A DNA stretch of 64,000 bases, taken from assembly GCF_029894125.1 (NCBI RefSeq), contig NZ_JARXYZ010000003.1, forward strand, positions 310,001-374,000, given 5' to 3'. Shown here one piece after another: positions 1-8,356 of the stretch. Positions within the stretch are counted from its first letter, which is position 1; every line of letters begins with the position of its first letter. Source of the stretch: Kitasatospora sp. MAA19. Lineage in GTDB: Bacteria; Actinomycetota; Actinomycetes; Streptomycetales; Streptomycetaceae. A program made the position numbers and the translations under genes. The notes under the pieces are model-generated. The model was not told the DNA's origin. It ran no database searches and was given only the letters and a program-made list of their open reading frames with translations.

Positions 1-205
1 GTGCCATGGAACCGGGTTACCGGCTGGTCAGCGGGGCGCGACCGGCTACAGGATCCGTCCCCGTGATCTGTAGGAGCCCGACAACGGGCGTTGCGGCGAC
101 TGGCCTCCGCGCGCGCCGGGCTCGCAGCACGCGAGGCACGACGGGGCGCACGGCGGGGCGGGAACCGCCCGGGCCGCCGCTGGAACGCCGTCCGGGACGC
201 CGGGG
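1..205. other. Left edge, no gene seen
   Basis: This GC-rich stretch lies downstream of the minus-strand L,D-transpeptidase gene. Short open frames exist on both strands, but none has a ribosome binding site, a recognisable domain or convincing codon bias. I see no tRNA or clear repeat. Confidence 0.5.
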
Positions 206-1432
206 TCAGGCGGCGAGCGAGGCCGCGTCGCCCATCACGATCACCGGGTGGGCCGCCGGGTCCAGGGTGCGGATCAGCTGGGCCATCTTGTCCTCGGGGA
301 TCGAGACGCAGCCGTGGGTGGGGCCGTCGTGGTCGACGTGGATCCAGATGCCGCCGCCCTTCTTCGCGCCCTGGGGCCGGCGCGGGTCGAGCGGCGAGTT
401 CCCGGGCACCCGGTTGTAGTTGATCGCGACCACGTAGTCGAAGGAACCGGCCAGCTGGTCGCCGAAGAAGCCCGTCCCGGAGACCACGAAGCTCGGGTCC
501 TTGTCGTACGGGAGCTTGCTGCCCGGGTCGGCGTTGCGGCCGCCGGCGTCGGTGAGCGAGAAGACGCCGATCGGGCTGCGCAGGTCGCCCTCGTTGTGGT
601 CGGTGCTCCAGCCGTTGTTGCCGTTGTGGCCCTGCCAGGTCTCACCGGCCAGCCAGCGGCCCTCGGGAGTGCGGGTCCAGAGGGTGACGGTGTTCTTGTT
701 GCCGTTCTTGTCCTGGCCGGAGGCGAGCACCACCTGGGTGGTCTCGGCGGGTATCTTCGCGGCGAAGTCGGCACCGAGGCCGGGTATCGCGGCGACTGAG
801 CCGTCCGTGCGGACCTGGCTGCGGCCGGCGGCCGGGCTCCCGGTCTGCCGGTCGGAGGCCGCCTGGGCCGCGGCGGGCTGGGCGCCGCCCGCGGCCGGGG
901 ACGGCTGGTCGGGGGCGACGACGCCCTCCGGGCCCGGCCCGTCGGCGGTGGTGAGGCCGGGCTTGGCGGTGTCCTGGCCGACGGTGTACCAGCCGGCGGC
1001 GGCCGCGAGCAGCAGCGCGGTGCCCGCGGTCACGGCCTTGCCGTGCCGCTTCCGCTTCGGCTTGCGACGTCGTCCCCGGGCGGCGGCCCGGCCCTCCACG
1101 GGTGCCGCGGCGGCCGGGGCCGGACGCGGCTCGGGCAGCGGCTCGTAGCCGGGCTCCGGCTCGTACCGCGGCTCGGGGTCGTACAGCGGCTCAGGGCCGG
1201 GCATCGGCCCGGGGCCGGACTCGGGCGGGTACCCCTGGAACGGCTGGTCGTAGGCGTCGAAGTACCCGCCGTACCCGTCCTGGGCCTGCTGCGGGAAGTG
1301 CTGCTGGTAGCCGCCGTGGTCCTGGTGGACCGGCTGCTGGTACGGCTCGTACGGCTGCTGCGGCGCTCCGTACGCCGGCTCCGGCATCGGCTCGTACGAC
1401 GGGTACGGGGTGGCGCGATGAGAACCGGACAT
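206..1432 (-). CDS. L,D-transpeptidase (YkuD family), membrane anchored
   Basis: A predicted peptidoglycan cross-linking enzyme of 408 residues, forming 3-3 links or attaching proteins to the wall. The C-terminal half is a YkuD domain with the catalytic signature HGCVSI (His about 373, Cys about 375), preceded by IHVDHDG. The first ~110 residues are a low-complexity Pro/Tyr/Gln/Glu tail, followed by a basic stretch (RRRKPKRKRH) and one membrane helix at about 133-152. The tail should therefore be cytoplasmic and the catalytic domain outside. A Ser/Ala/Pro linker joins helix and domain. The fold assignment is secure. The role of the long cytoplasmic tail is unknown; it could dock the enzyme to cytoplasmic partners. 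Confidence 0.9.
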   Translation of the reverse strand: MSGSHRATPYPSYEPMPEPAYGAPQQPYEPYQQPVHQDHGGYQQHFPQQAQDGYGGYFDAYDQPFQGYPPESGPGPMPGPEPLYDPEPRYEPEPGYEPLPEPRPAPAAAAPVEGRAAARGRRRKPKRKRHGKAVTAGTALLLAAAAGWYTVGQDTAKPGLTTADGPGPEGVVAPDQPSPAAGGAQPAAAQAASDRQTGSPAAGRSQVRTDGSVAAIPGLGADFAAKIPAETTQVVLASGQDKNGNKNTVTLWTRTPEGRWLAGETWQGHNGNNGWSTDHNEGDLRSPIGVFSLTDAGGRNADPGSKLPYDKDPSFVVSGTGFFGDQLAGSFDYVVAINYNRVPGNSPLDPRRPQGAKKGGGIWIHVDHDGPTHGCVSIPEDKMAQLIRTLDPAAHPVIVMGDAASLAA

Positions 1433-1500
1433 GCCGCCGATCCTGCCAAACGGTGTACCGGTTGGTAAACCCGGGGCGGGTGCGGAGGCCGTGAAGAAAG

Positions 1501-1535
1501 CCGCCGCCCGGGCCGAGGACCGGCCCGGGCGGCGG
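1501..1535 (-). terminator. Strong hairpin downstream of mqnE
   Basis: A perfect 14-bp inverted repeat (arms 1501-1514 and 1522-1535, CCGCCGCCCGGGCC and its complement) starts 10 bp after the mqnE stop codon. There is no long T-run, which is usual for high-GC actinomycete terminators. Confidence 0.65.
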
Positions 1536-1544
1536 GAGACGACG

Positions 1545-2708
1545 TCAGAGGCGCATGGCCTGCGGGGCCTCGCGGCGCGTCAGGTCCGGGCCCTCGTACT
1601 CGCGGATGATCTCGTAGCGGGTGTTGCGCTCGACCGGGCGGAAACCGGCGTCCCGGATCAGGTCGAGCAGGTCGTCGCGGCCGAGCTTGTTCGGGGTGCC
1701 GAAGTTGTCCGCGTCGTGGGTGATCTTGTACTCGACCACCGAGCCGTCCATGTCGTCCGCGCCGTGGCTGAGCGCCAGCTGGGCGGTGGTGACGCCGTGC
1801 ATCACCCAGAAGACCTTGACGTGCGGCACGTTGTCGAAGAGCAGCCGGGAGACCGCGAAGGTCTTCAGCGCCTCGGCGCCGGTGGCCATCTCGGTGCGGG
1901 CCATCAGCCGGTTGCGCACGACGCCGTCCTTGGAGTCGTGGAAGTCGTGCTGGTAGCGCAGCGGGATGAAGACCTGGAAGCCGCCGGTCTCGTCCTGCAG
2001 CTCGCGCAGCCGCAGCACGTGGTCGACCCGGTGGCGGGGCTCCTCGATGTGGCCGTACAGCATGGTGCAGGGCGTCTTGAGGCCCTTGCTGTGGGCGAGG
2101 CGGTGGATCCGCGACCAGTCCTCCCAGTGGGTGTCGTGGTCGACGATGTGCTGGCGGACCTCCCAGTCGAAGATCTCCGCGCCGCCGCCGGTCAGCGACT
2201 CCAGGCCTGCGTCGATCAGCTCGTCCAGGATCTCGTCGGCGGACAGGCCGCTGATCTTCTCGAACCAGTGGATCTCGGTGGCGGTGAAGGCCTTCAGCGA
2301 GACGTTCGGCAGGGCCGCCTTCAGCTCCCGCAGCGAGCGCGGGTAGTAGCGCCAGGGCAGGGTCGGGTGCAGGCCGTTGACGATGTGCAGCTCGGTGAGG
2401 GACTCGACCTCCATCGCCTTGGCGAGCCGGACGGCCTCCTCGATGCGCATCGTGTAGGCGTCCTTCTCGCCCGGCTTGCGCTGGAACGAGCAGTACGCGC
2501 AGGACGCGCTGCACACGTTGGTCATGTTGAGGTGGCGGTTGACGTTGAAGTGGACGACGTCGCCGTTCTTCCGCGTCCGCACGTGGTGGGCCAGACCGCC
2601 CAGCCAGGCCAGGTCGTCGCTCTCGTAGAGCGCGATCCCGTCCTCGCGGGTCAGCCGCTCACCCGCGTAGACCTTCGCCTCCAGCTCGCGCTTGAGCCCT
2701 GCGTCCAT
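1545..2708 (-). CDS. mqnE: Aminofutalosine synthase MqnE
   Basis: A radical-SAM enzyme of the futalosine menaquinone pathway. It joins the adenosyl radical of SAM to 3-[(1-carboxyvinyl)oxy]benzoate to give aminodeoxyfutalosine. The iron-sulfur motif is CSASCAYC (Cys66, Cys70, Cys73), in the MqnC/MqnE-type context NMTNVCSASC. The 387-residue length and the motifs GGGAEIFDWEVRQ and MLYGHIEEPRHRVDH fit MqnE rather than MqnC. It lies in the same orientation as a dehydratase, an Lrp regulator and ubiX. Other pathway genes (mqnP, ubiD) lie 11 kb away, beyond an accessory block. Confidence 0.93.
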   Translation of the reverse strand: MDAGLKRELEAKVYAGERLTREDGIALYESDDLAWLGGLAHHVRTRKNGDVVHFNVNRHLNMTNVCSASCAYCSFQRKPGEKDAYTMRIEEAVRLAKAMEVESLTELHIVNGLHPTLPWRYYPRSLRELKAALPNVSLKAFTATEIHWFEKISGLSADEILDELIDAGLESLTGGGAEIFDWEVRQHIVDHDTHWEDWSRIHRLAHSKGLKTPCTMLYGHIEEPRHRVDHVLRLRELQDETGGFQVFIPLRYQHDFHDSKDGVVRNRLMARTEMATGAEALKTFAVSRLLFDNVPHVKVFWVMHGVTTAQLALSHGADDMDGSVVEYKITHDADNFGTPNKLGRDDLLDLIRDAGFRPVERNTRYEIIREYEGPDLTRREAPQAMRL

Positions 2709-2753
2709 GCGGTGACCCGCCTCCTCCGACTTCGATTCCTTGCCGGAACGAGC

Positions 2754-3722
2754 CTACGCCCGTGCCGACAGCAGCTCCGCGAGCAGTGCGGGGTCGATGT
2801 TGCCACCACTGACCACGGCCGCCACCGTCCGGCCCCCGGTCTCGGCGGCGCGGTGGAAGTAGGCGGCCGGGGCGACCGCGCCGGAGGGCTCGGCGACCAG
2901 GCGGCCGCGGCGGGCCAGCAGGGCGACGGTGGCCCGGATCTCGTCCTCGGTGACGGTGACGACGTCGTCCACGTACGCGGTGAGGTGCTCGAAGGGCAGC
3001 TCGCCGACGGACGGGGTGCGCAGGCCGTCCGCGATGGTCCGGTAGGTGTCGGCGACCGGCCAGGCGAGCCGGCGACCGGCCCGGAAGCTGGCCTGCGCGT
3101 CGGCGGCCAGCTCCGGCTCGACGCCGACCACCCGGATGCCGGGGCGGGTGAGCTTGAGCGCGGCCGCCGTCCCGGAGATCAGGCCGCCACCGCTGACCGG
3201 CACCAGGACGGTGTCCAGCCCGGCCGGGGCGTCCTCGGCGATCTCCAGGCCGACCGTGCCCTGGCCCGCGATGATGAACGGGTCGTCGTACGGCGGCACC
3301 CAGACGTAGCCGTGCCGCTCGGCCAGCTCGCCGGGCAGGGTGTCCCGCTCCCCCGGCGGCACCAGGATCACCTCGGCGCCGAACCCCCGGGTGGCCTCCA
3401 CCTTCACCGCCGGGGAGGTGTCCGGCATCACGATCACGGCCTTGATGCCGAGCAGCCCCGCCGCGTACGCCACCGCCTGCGCGTGGTTGCCGCTCGACTG
3501 GGCGACCACGCCGCGGGCCCGCTCGTCCTCGGTGAGCGCGGCCAGCCGGTTGTACGCGCCGCGGGTCTTGAAGGCCCCGGTCGGCTGGAGGTTCTCCGGC
3601 TTCAGCCAGAGCCGGCGCTCGCCCTCGGCCGCCCACGGGGCGGGAACCAGCGGGGTGCGCACGGCGACCCCCGCGATCCGCTGCCGGGCTGCGCGCAGCT
3701 CCTCCAGACCGACCAGTGCCAC
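2754..3722 (-). CDS. PLP-dependent threonine/serine dehydratase
   Basis: A fold-type II PLP enzyme of 322 residues, predicted to deaminate threonine or serine. Visible motifs are GAFKTRGAYNRL (Schiff-base Lys about 52), SSGNHAQAVAYAA (phosphate and carboxylate binding) and the glycine loop VSGGGLISG. It has no C-terminal ACT domain, so it resembles catabolic dehydratases or serine racemases rather than feedback-inhibited IlvA. Only 4 bp separate it from the upstream Lrp-type regulator, which suggests co-transcription and control by that regulator. Substrate preference cannot be read from the sequence. Confidence 0.88.
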   Translation of the reverse strand: MALVGLEELRAARQRIAGVAVRTPLVPAPWAAEGERRLWLKPENLQPTGAFKTRGAYNRLAALTEDERARGVVAQSSGNHAQAVAYAAGLLGIKAVIVMPDTSPAVKVEATRGFGAEVILVPPGERDTLPGELAERHGYVWVPPYDDPFIIAGQGTVGLEIAEDAPAGLDTVLVPVSGGGLISGTAAALKLTRPGIRVVGVEPELAADAQASFRAGRRLAWPVADTYRTIADGLRTPSVGELPFEHLTAYVDDVVTVTEDEIRATVALLARRGRLVAEPSGAVAPAAYFHRAAETGGRTVAAVVSGGNIDPALLAELLSARA

Positions 3723-3726
3723 GACG

Positions 3727-4185
3727 TCACTCTCCTTCGGGGGGGAGTTCGCTCACCCGGTTCTCCCACTTGGTGGAGAGTACGACGGTGGTGCGGGTGC
3801 GGGCCACGCCCTTCGTGCCCGAGATCCGCTTGACCACCGACTCCAGGCCCGCCACGTCGGCCACCCGGACCTTGAGCATGTACGAGTCGTCACCCGCGAT
3901 GAACCAGCAGTCCTCGACCTCGTTGAGGTCCTTCAGCCGGAACGCGACGTCCTCGTGGTCGGCGGCGTCGGTCAGCTGAAGACCGATCAGGGCCGTGACG
4001 CCGAAGCCGAGCGAGGCCGGGTTGACCGTCGCGCGGTAGCCGGTGATGACACCGGCCTGCTCCAGGCGGTTGATCCGGTCCGTGACGCTCGGGCCGGAGA
4101 GTCCGACCAGCCGGCCCAGCTCGGCGTAGGACGCGCGGCCGTTCTCCCGGAGCGCCTGGATGAGCTGTCTGTCCACCGTGTCCAT
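3727..4185 (-). CDS. Lrp/AsnC family transcriptional regulator
   Basis: A 152-residue amino-acid-responsive regulator. The N-terminal winged helix-turn-helix begins MDTVDRQLIQALRENGRAS, and GLSGPSVTDRINRLEQAGVI forms the recognition part (about residues 25-45). The RAM effector domain follows (about 65-140). It is immediately upstream of the dehydratase, so local control by amino acids is likely. From memory, an AsnC-type gene also accompanies the mqn genes in S. coelicolor (SCO4493). Confidence 0.92.
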   Translation of the reverse strand: MDTVDRQLIQALRENGRASYAELGRLVGLSGPSVTDRINRLEQAGVITGYRATVNPASLGFGVTALIGLQLTDAADHEDVAFRLKDLNEVEDCWFIAGDDSYMLKVRVADVAGLESVVKRISGTKGVARTRTTVVLSTKWENRVSELPPEGE

Positions 4186-4304
4186 ATACCGTCCGCGTCC
4201 TTCCGAACCTCACCAGACCCACAGATCATTATCCGGATTCAAAGGCGCCATGCGCGGAACAACCCGGATATCGCAGAGAAGATACTCTCCCGCCCTCGGC
4301 CTTC

Positions 4305-4979
4305 TCACTCCCCCTCAGCCGACACGCTGCCGTTCCCGCCGCCTTGGCGGGCCGCCGCCCCCAACTCCCCTTCCCACCGCAGGTACAGGGAATGCGGGAC
4401 GCCGACCGCGTCCAGCACCCGACCGGCCACGAAATCGACGAGTTCGCGCACGGTCGAGCCGCCGGCGTAGAAGCCGGGCGAGGCGGGGAGGACGACGGCG
4501 CCCTGCGCGTCGAGCTCCACCAGGTGCTTCAACGTCACCCCGTTGAGTGGTGTCTCACGCACGCACACGACCAGCGGGCGGCGCTCCTTGAGGGTGACGC
4601 TGGCCACCCGCTGCAGCAGGTCCTTGCTCAGGCCGAGCGCGATCCCGGCCACCGCGCCGGTGGTCGCGGGCACCACCAGCATGCCCTTGGCCGGGTACGA
4701 GCCGCTGGACGGGCCGGCCGCGAAGTCCCCGGCGGACCAGTAGCGGACGTCGTCCAGGCCCTCGTCGGTGCCCAGCCAGGCGGCCAGGTCGGCGCGCCAG
4801 TGGGCGTCCCGGAAGGAGATGCCGGTCTCGTCGAGGATGGTGAGCCGGGCCGCGCGACTGACGATCAGGTCCACCGGCTCCCCGGCGGCGAGCAGCGCCC
4901 GGATCACCGAGGCTGCGTACGGCGTCCCCGACGCACCCGAGACCCCGACCACCCACGGCTGACGCTTGACTGTTCCCAT
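4305..4979 (-). CDS. ubiX: UbiX-type flavin prenyltransferase
   Basis: Makes prenylated FMN, the cofactor of UbiD-type decarboxylases. The 224-residue protein begins with the flavodoxin-like signature VVGVSGASGTPYAASVIRAL and contains VVCVRETPLN and the loop PASPGFYAGG. Its likely client is the UbiD-family enzyme at 16213-17670, whose step in menaquinone synthesis needs this cofactor. It lies upstream of the Lrp regulator on the same strand. It is divergent from the cyclase-family gene, with 66 bp between starts. Confidence 0.9.
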   Translation of the reverse strand: MGTVKRQPWVVGVSGASGTPYAASVIRALLAAGEPVDLIVSRAARLTILDETGISFRDAHWRADLAAWLGTDEGLDDVRYWSAGDFAAGPSSGSYPAKGMLVVPATTGAVAGIALGLSKDLLQRVASVTLKERRPLVVCVRETPLNGVTLKHLVELDAQGAVVLPASPGFYAGGSTVRELVDFVAGRVLDAVGVPHSLYLRWEGELGAAARQGGGNGSVSAEGE

Positions 4980-5045
4980 GGCCCATTTCTATCCGGCCTT
5001 ACCCGGTCGGGCCTCATCCACGGGCGCCCCTGGGAGGATGGGGTC

Positions 5046-5789
5046 ATGCCAGCGACCCTCGTCGACCTCACCCATCAGGTGACCACCGCGATGCCGGTCT
5101 ACCCCGGCGACCCGGCCGTCCTGCTGGAGCCCGCGCTCACCACCGCCACCGCCGGGGTGAACGTGCTGGCCCTGCACCTCGGCTCGCAGTCCGGGACGCA
5201 CGTGGACGCGCCCTACCACGTGGACGTCACCTGGCCGACCCTGGACGGGCTGCCGCTGGAGCGGTTCACCGGCCCGGCGGTGCTCGCCGACCTGCGCGGA
5301 CTGGCGCCCCGGGCCGCCGTCACCCCCGAACTGCTCGCGCCCGCCCTGGAGCGCGCCGGCGAGGGGTCCGTCCTGCTGCTCGCCACCGGCTGGGCCCGGC
5401 ACTGGGGCACCGACGCGTACCTCGCCCACCCCGCCCTGACCGCGGCCGCCGCCGAGGCGATCGTCGCCGCCGGGGTGCGGACCGTCGGGGTGGACGCGCT
5501 GAGCGTCGACCCCACCCCCGACCCGGGCCCGGGCGACCGGGCGGTCGCCGCGCTGCTCGCGGACCTCACCGACGAGCACGACCAGCCCGCCGCCGACGAG
5601 CCGACCCTCGCCGCGCACCGGGTGCTGCTGGGGGCGCCCGGCGGCGGGGTGATCGCGGAGAACCTGACCGATCTGCGGGCGCTGCTGGACGCCCAGGAGG
5701 CCGGACGGCCGGTGGAGGTGTCGCTGTTCCCGCTGCGGCTGGTGGCGGCGGACGGCGCGCCGGTGCGGGCGGTGGCCCGGCTGGGCTGA
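5046..5789 (+). CDS. Cyclase family protein (kynurenine formamidase-like)
   Basis: A metal-dependent hydrolase of the cyclase/arylformamidase family, 247 residues. It begins MPATLVDLTHQVTTAMPVYPG, and the metal motif is SQSGTHVDAPYHVD (H-x-G-T-H-x-D-x-P-x-H type, about residues 46-59). The start gives the canonical N terminus; upstream codons show no homology. Family members hydrolyse N-formylkynurenine or cyclic amides, and the substrate here is not determinable. No kynurenine pathway genes are nearby. Confidence 0.85.
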   Translation: MPATLVDLTHQVTTAMPVYPGDPAVLLEPALTTATAGVNVLALHLGSQSGTHVDAPYHVDVTWPTLDGLPLERFTGPAVLADLRGLAPRAAVTPELLAPALERAGEGSVLLLATGWARHWGTDAYLAHPALTAAAAEAIVAAGVRTVGVDALSVDPTPDPGPGDRAVAALLADLTDEHDQPAADEPTLAAHRVLLGAPGGGVIAENLTDLRALLDAQEAGRPVEVSLFPLRLVAADGAPVRAVARLG

Positions 5790-5861
5790 CGGTTTTCAGC
5801 CAGTCACCGCACCGGACTTGGTCTAGACCATCCCCCGGCGGCGCCGCTACGCTGTCCGGCC

Positions 5862-6578
5862 ATGGCAGAGATCATCGGAGTGATCGAGCGACTCTGGCGC
5901 TACCCCGTGAAATCCACCGGCGGCGAGCGGCTCGACTCCGTCGAGGTGGACGAGCGCGGCCTGGCCGGCGACCGCCTCTACGCCGTCCGCGACGGCGACG
6001 GCAAACTCGGCTCGGGCAAGAACACCCGCCGCTTCCGCCGGATGGACGGCCTGCTCCGCCTCTCCGCCCGCCTCGGCCACCGGATCGACGGCCCCGAGCT
6101 GTTCGACCCGCTCGGCCGCCCGGTCGCCGACCCGACCGCCTTCCTGCGCGCCTACCTCCAGCGCGGGGACGTCGAACTGGCCCGCGAGGACGCCGTCTCG
6201 CACTTCGACCAGCTGCCGGTCAGCGTGCTCACCACCGCCACCCTGGACTGGGTCCGCGAGGCCGTCCCCTTCGCCGTGGTCGACGAGCGCCGGTTCCGCC
6301 CCAACCTGGTGCTGCGCACCCCGCCCGGCACCCCGCCGTTCGTCGAGGACTCCTGGTTCGGCCGGCGGGCCCACACCGAGGCCTCCGACGGCGCCCGGCT
6401 GGCCTTCGTCCGCTCCAGCGAGCGGTGCGCGATGACCGGCGCCGCCCAGCCGGGCCTGCCGCACGCCCCCGAGATCCTCAAGGCCGTCGTACACGCCCAC
6501 GACGGCCGGCTCGACGCCCTCGCCGAGGTCGCCGCCCCCGGACGGCTGCGCCTCGGCGACCGCCTGGTCCTCCACTGA
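5862..6578 (+). CDS. MOSC domain protein
   Basis: A 238-residue protein with an N-terminal MOSC beta-barrel region (IERLWRYPVKSTGGERLD, about 8-25) and a MOSC domain carrying the conserved cysteine in SSERCAMTG (about residue 189). MOSC proteins bind sulfur or molybdenum cofactor and include YiiM/mARC-like N-hydroxylated-compound reductases. The ferredoxin-like domain of some relatives is absent. It stands alone as a transcription unit. Confidence 0.88.
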   Translation: MAEIIGVIERLWRYPVKSTGGERLDSVEVDERGLAGDRLYAVRDGDGKLGSGKNTRRFRRMDGLLRLSARLGHRIDGPELFDPLGRPVADPTAFLRAYLQRGDVELAREDAVSHFDQLPVSVLTTATLDWVREAVPFAVVDERRFRPNLVLRTPPGTPPFVEDSWFGRRAHTEASDGARLAFVRSSERCAMTGAAQPGLPHAPEILKAVVHAHDGRLDALAEVAAPGRLRLGDRLVLH

Positions 6579-6616
6579 CGGGCCGCGCCGCCGTCCCCCG
6601 CGGTGCGGCGGGCCGG

Positions 6617-6985
6617 CTACGCCCGGATCAGGCAGAACGGGTGCCCGGCGGGGTCGGCGTAGATGCGCCAGCGGCCGACGTCGCGCAGCCGGACGGCGCC
6701 GAGCGCGAGCACCGCGCGCTCGGCGGCGGCCAGGTCCTCGACGTCGATGTCCAGGTGCGCCTGCTGGGGGTGCTCCGGGTCCGGCCAGCGCGGCGGGCGG
6801 TGGTCGGCGACGCCCTGGAAGCAGAGCACCGTGCCGCCGTCGAGGTGCAGGGTGGACCAACCCGCGCCGAGCGACCAGCGCGGGTCCGGCCGGTCGACCT
6901 CGCCGCCCAGCAGGCCCGCGTAGAAGCGGGCCAGCCCGGCCGGGTCCGGGCAGTCGAGCACGAGGCACTGCAGCTTGCCGATCAC
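6617..6985 (-). CDS. VOC family (glyoxalase-like) protein
   Basis: A 122-residue single vicinal-oxygen-chelate unit, opening MIGKLQCLVLDCPDPAGLARFYAGLLG and ending DPAGHPFCLI. This is typical of small glyoxalase/bleomycin-resistance-like proteins that act as dimers. Metal ligands cannot be assigned with certainty. The substrate is unknown, and the neighbours give no clue. Confidence 0.85.
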   Translation of the reverse strand: MIGKLQCLVLDCPDPAGLARFYAGLLGGEVDRPDPRWSLGAGWSTLHLDGGTVLCFQGVADHRPPRWPDPEHPQQAHLDIDVEDLAAAERAVLALGAVRLRDVGRWRIYADPAGHPFCLIRA

Positions 6986-7042
6986 GGTCTTCCCCTCCGA
7001 GGAGTTCTGCGGCCGTGATTCTCGCAGGCACCCCGGAGGGGC

Positions 7043-7390
7043 TCAGGCGGCCAGTCCGAGCACCAGGGCGACGGCGGCCGGGACGGCGTAGATCACCGGG
7101 AACGGGACGTGGGCGTAGTCGCGGGCCCGGAGCACGATGATGACGGCGCCGGTGAAGTACAACACCAGTCCGGCGGCGGCCAGTTCGCCGATCACCGGGA
7201 CGGCGAGGCCCACCAGCAGGCCGACGGCGCCGGCCGCCTTGGCCACGCCCAGCCAGATCCACCAGGCGCGCGGGACACCGTACTCGGCCAGTGGGCCGAC
7301 GGCGAACCCGGCTCGGAGGAAGACGGCGCCGGCCGAGGTTCCGGCCATCAGGGCCGCGAGGACGGTGACGATGACGAGGGTGACGGACAT
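7043..7390 (-). CDS. DoxX family membrane protein
   Basis: A small integral membrane protein of 115 residues with about four hydrophobic helices (TLVIVTVLAALMAGTSAG; KAAGAVGLLVGLAVPVIG; a third near LVLYFTGAVIIVLRAR; and the C-terminal segment). The ATG at 7390 was chosen because AAGGAG lies at good spacing; an upstream in-frame ATG at 7426 has none. DoxX-like proteins are linked to thiol and redox homeostasis, but the function here is unproven. It may be co-transcribed with the TetR gene upstream. Confidence 0.82.
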   Translation of the reverse strand: MSVTLVIVTVLAALMAGTSAGAVFLRAGFAVGPLAEYGVPRAWWIWLGVAKAAGAVGLLVGLAVPVIGELAAAGLVLYFTGAVIIVLRARDYAHVPFPVIYAVPAAVALVLGLAA

Positions 7391-7483
7391 GTGAGGCTCC
7401 TTCAGACGGTCTGGCCGGTCGGTCACTTCACTGACCCGGCCGACCGCCCCGATGTGACGGCCCCGGCGAAGAGGTTTCCGGCC

Positions 7484-8269
7484 CTACGGCAGCGCGACCG
7501 CCCGCAGGAAGGCGTCGGCGAACAGCTCGATGGCCTCGTCCACCGAGGGCAGGTCGGCGCCGAACGCGGGTGCGAGCACCGGCCGCAGCAGGATGTGGTT
7601 GATCAGCGGCCCGAGCAGCAGTTGGGCCAGCAGCGGCAGCGGTAGCGGCCGCAACCGGCCGGCCTCGACATACGGCAGCAGCAGCCCGCCCAGGCCCTCG
7701 TACATCCGCGGCACGGTGGCCGCCATCATCCGCGCGGCGGGGCCGTCCGGCCGGCTGAACAGGTCGGCGAAGACCGCCGGGACGATCTGCGGCTCGCGCT
7801 CGAAGGCCGTGACGAAGGCCCGGTAGAGCGCCCGGACGACGTCCTCCAGGCGCTGCGGCGGGTCGGCCGCCAGCGCCTGGACGTCCGGCAGCGGGCCGTA
7901 CTGTTCGAAGACGGCGGCGAGCAGGCCGTCCCGCCCCTCGAAGACGGTGTGCAGGCTGGGCAGCGAGCATCCGGCCCGCTCCGCGACGGCGTCCAGGGTG
8001 ATCTCGCCCAGTCCGCGTTCGGCCACCAGCCACGCCGCCGCCTCGATCGCGCGCTCCCGCACCGGCGGCCGTCCGCCCGGGTCGACGCCCGCCTGCCGGA
8101 CGGCCTCGTCCAACGCGGCCCGGGAGCCGCCGAGCCGGCGCAGCAGCGTGCTGCGCGAGACCCCGGCGGCTGCCGCGATCGCCGTGACCGGGACGTCCGC
8201 GACGTCCTGCCCCCGCTCCTTTGCCGCCGTGAGGGCCGCGGCCACCAGATCCTTCATGTGGAACATCAT
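7484..8269 (-). CDS. TetR family regulator, divergent from a monooxygenase
   Basis: About 261 residues. The protein starts MMFHMKDLVAAALTAAKERG and carries what look like two HTH-like stretches: an N-terminal one (VTAIAAAAGVSRSTLLRRLGG) and a TetR_N motif (ITLDAVAERAGCSLPSLHTVFEGRDGLLAAVF). The C-terminal half is helical, ligand-binding type. Starts at GTG 8281, ATG 8269 and ATG 8257 are all possible. The 8281 start would overlap the -35 hexamer of the divergent gene, so 8269 is preferred. It probably represses the FAD monooxygenase gene that starts at 8357. Confidence 0.85.
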   Translation of the reverse strand: MMFHMKDLVAAALTAAKERGQDVADVPVTAIAAAAGVSRSTLLRRLGGSRAALDEAVRQAGVDPGGRPPVRERAIEAAAWLVAERGLGEITLDAVAERAGCSLPSLHTVFEGRDGLLAAVFEQYGPLPDVQALAADPPQRLEDVVRALYRAFVTAFEREPQIVPAVFADLFSRPDGPAARMMAATVPRMYEGLGGLLLPYVEAGRLRPLPLPLLAQLLLGPLINHILLRPVLAPAFGADLPSVDEAIELFADAFLRAVALP

Positions 8270-8274
8270 ACTGC

Positions 8275-8306
8275 TTGACACCTGAGACGATTCCAGAGAT
8301 TATCTA
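8275..8306 (+). promoter_or_regulatory. Divergent promoter region, tetR / monooxygenase
   Basis: TTGACA at 8275-8280 is a consensus -35 hexamer. GATTAT follows at 17 bp and TATCTA at 20 bp, both possible -10 elements. The same AT-rich stretch read on the minus strand gives GATAAT, so the two divergent genes may share overlapping promoters and an operator. Confidence 0.45.
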
Positions 8307-8356
8307 TATGCGAGTTCCACATCGGAGGTCGCACCAGGGTTCGGAGGGAGAGAGCC

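Noticed and set aside
1431-3833. 800-codon plus-strand frame over mqnE and the dehydratase
   Set aside because: It is a shadow of real minus-strand genes with codon bias set by them. No homology was recognised.
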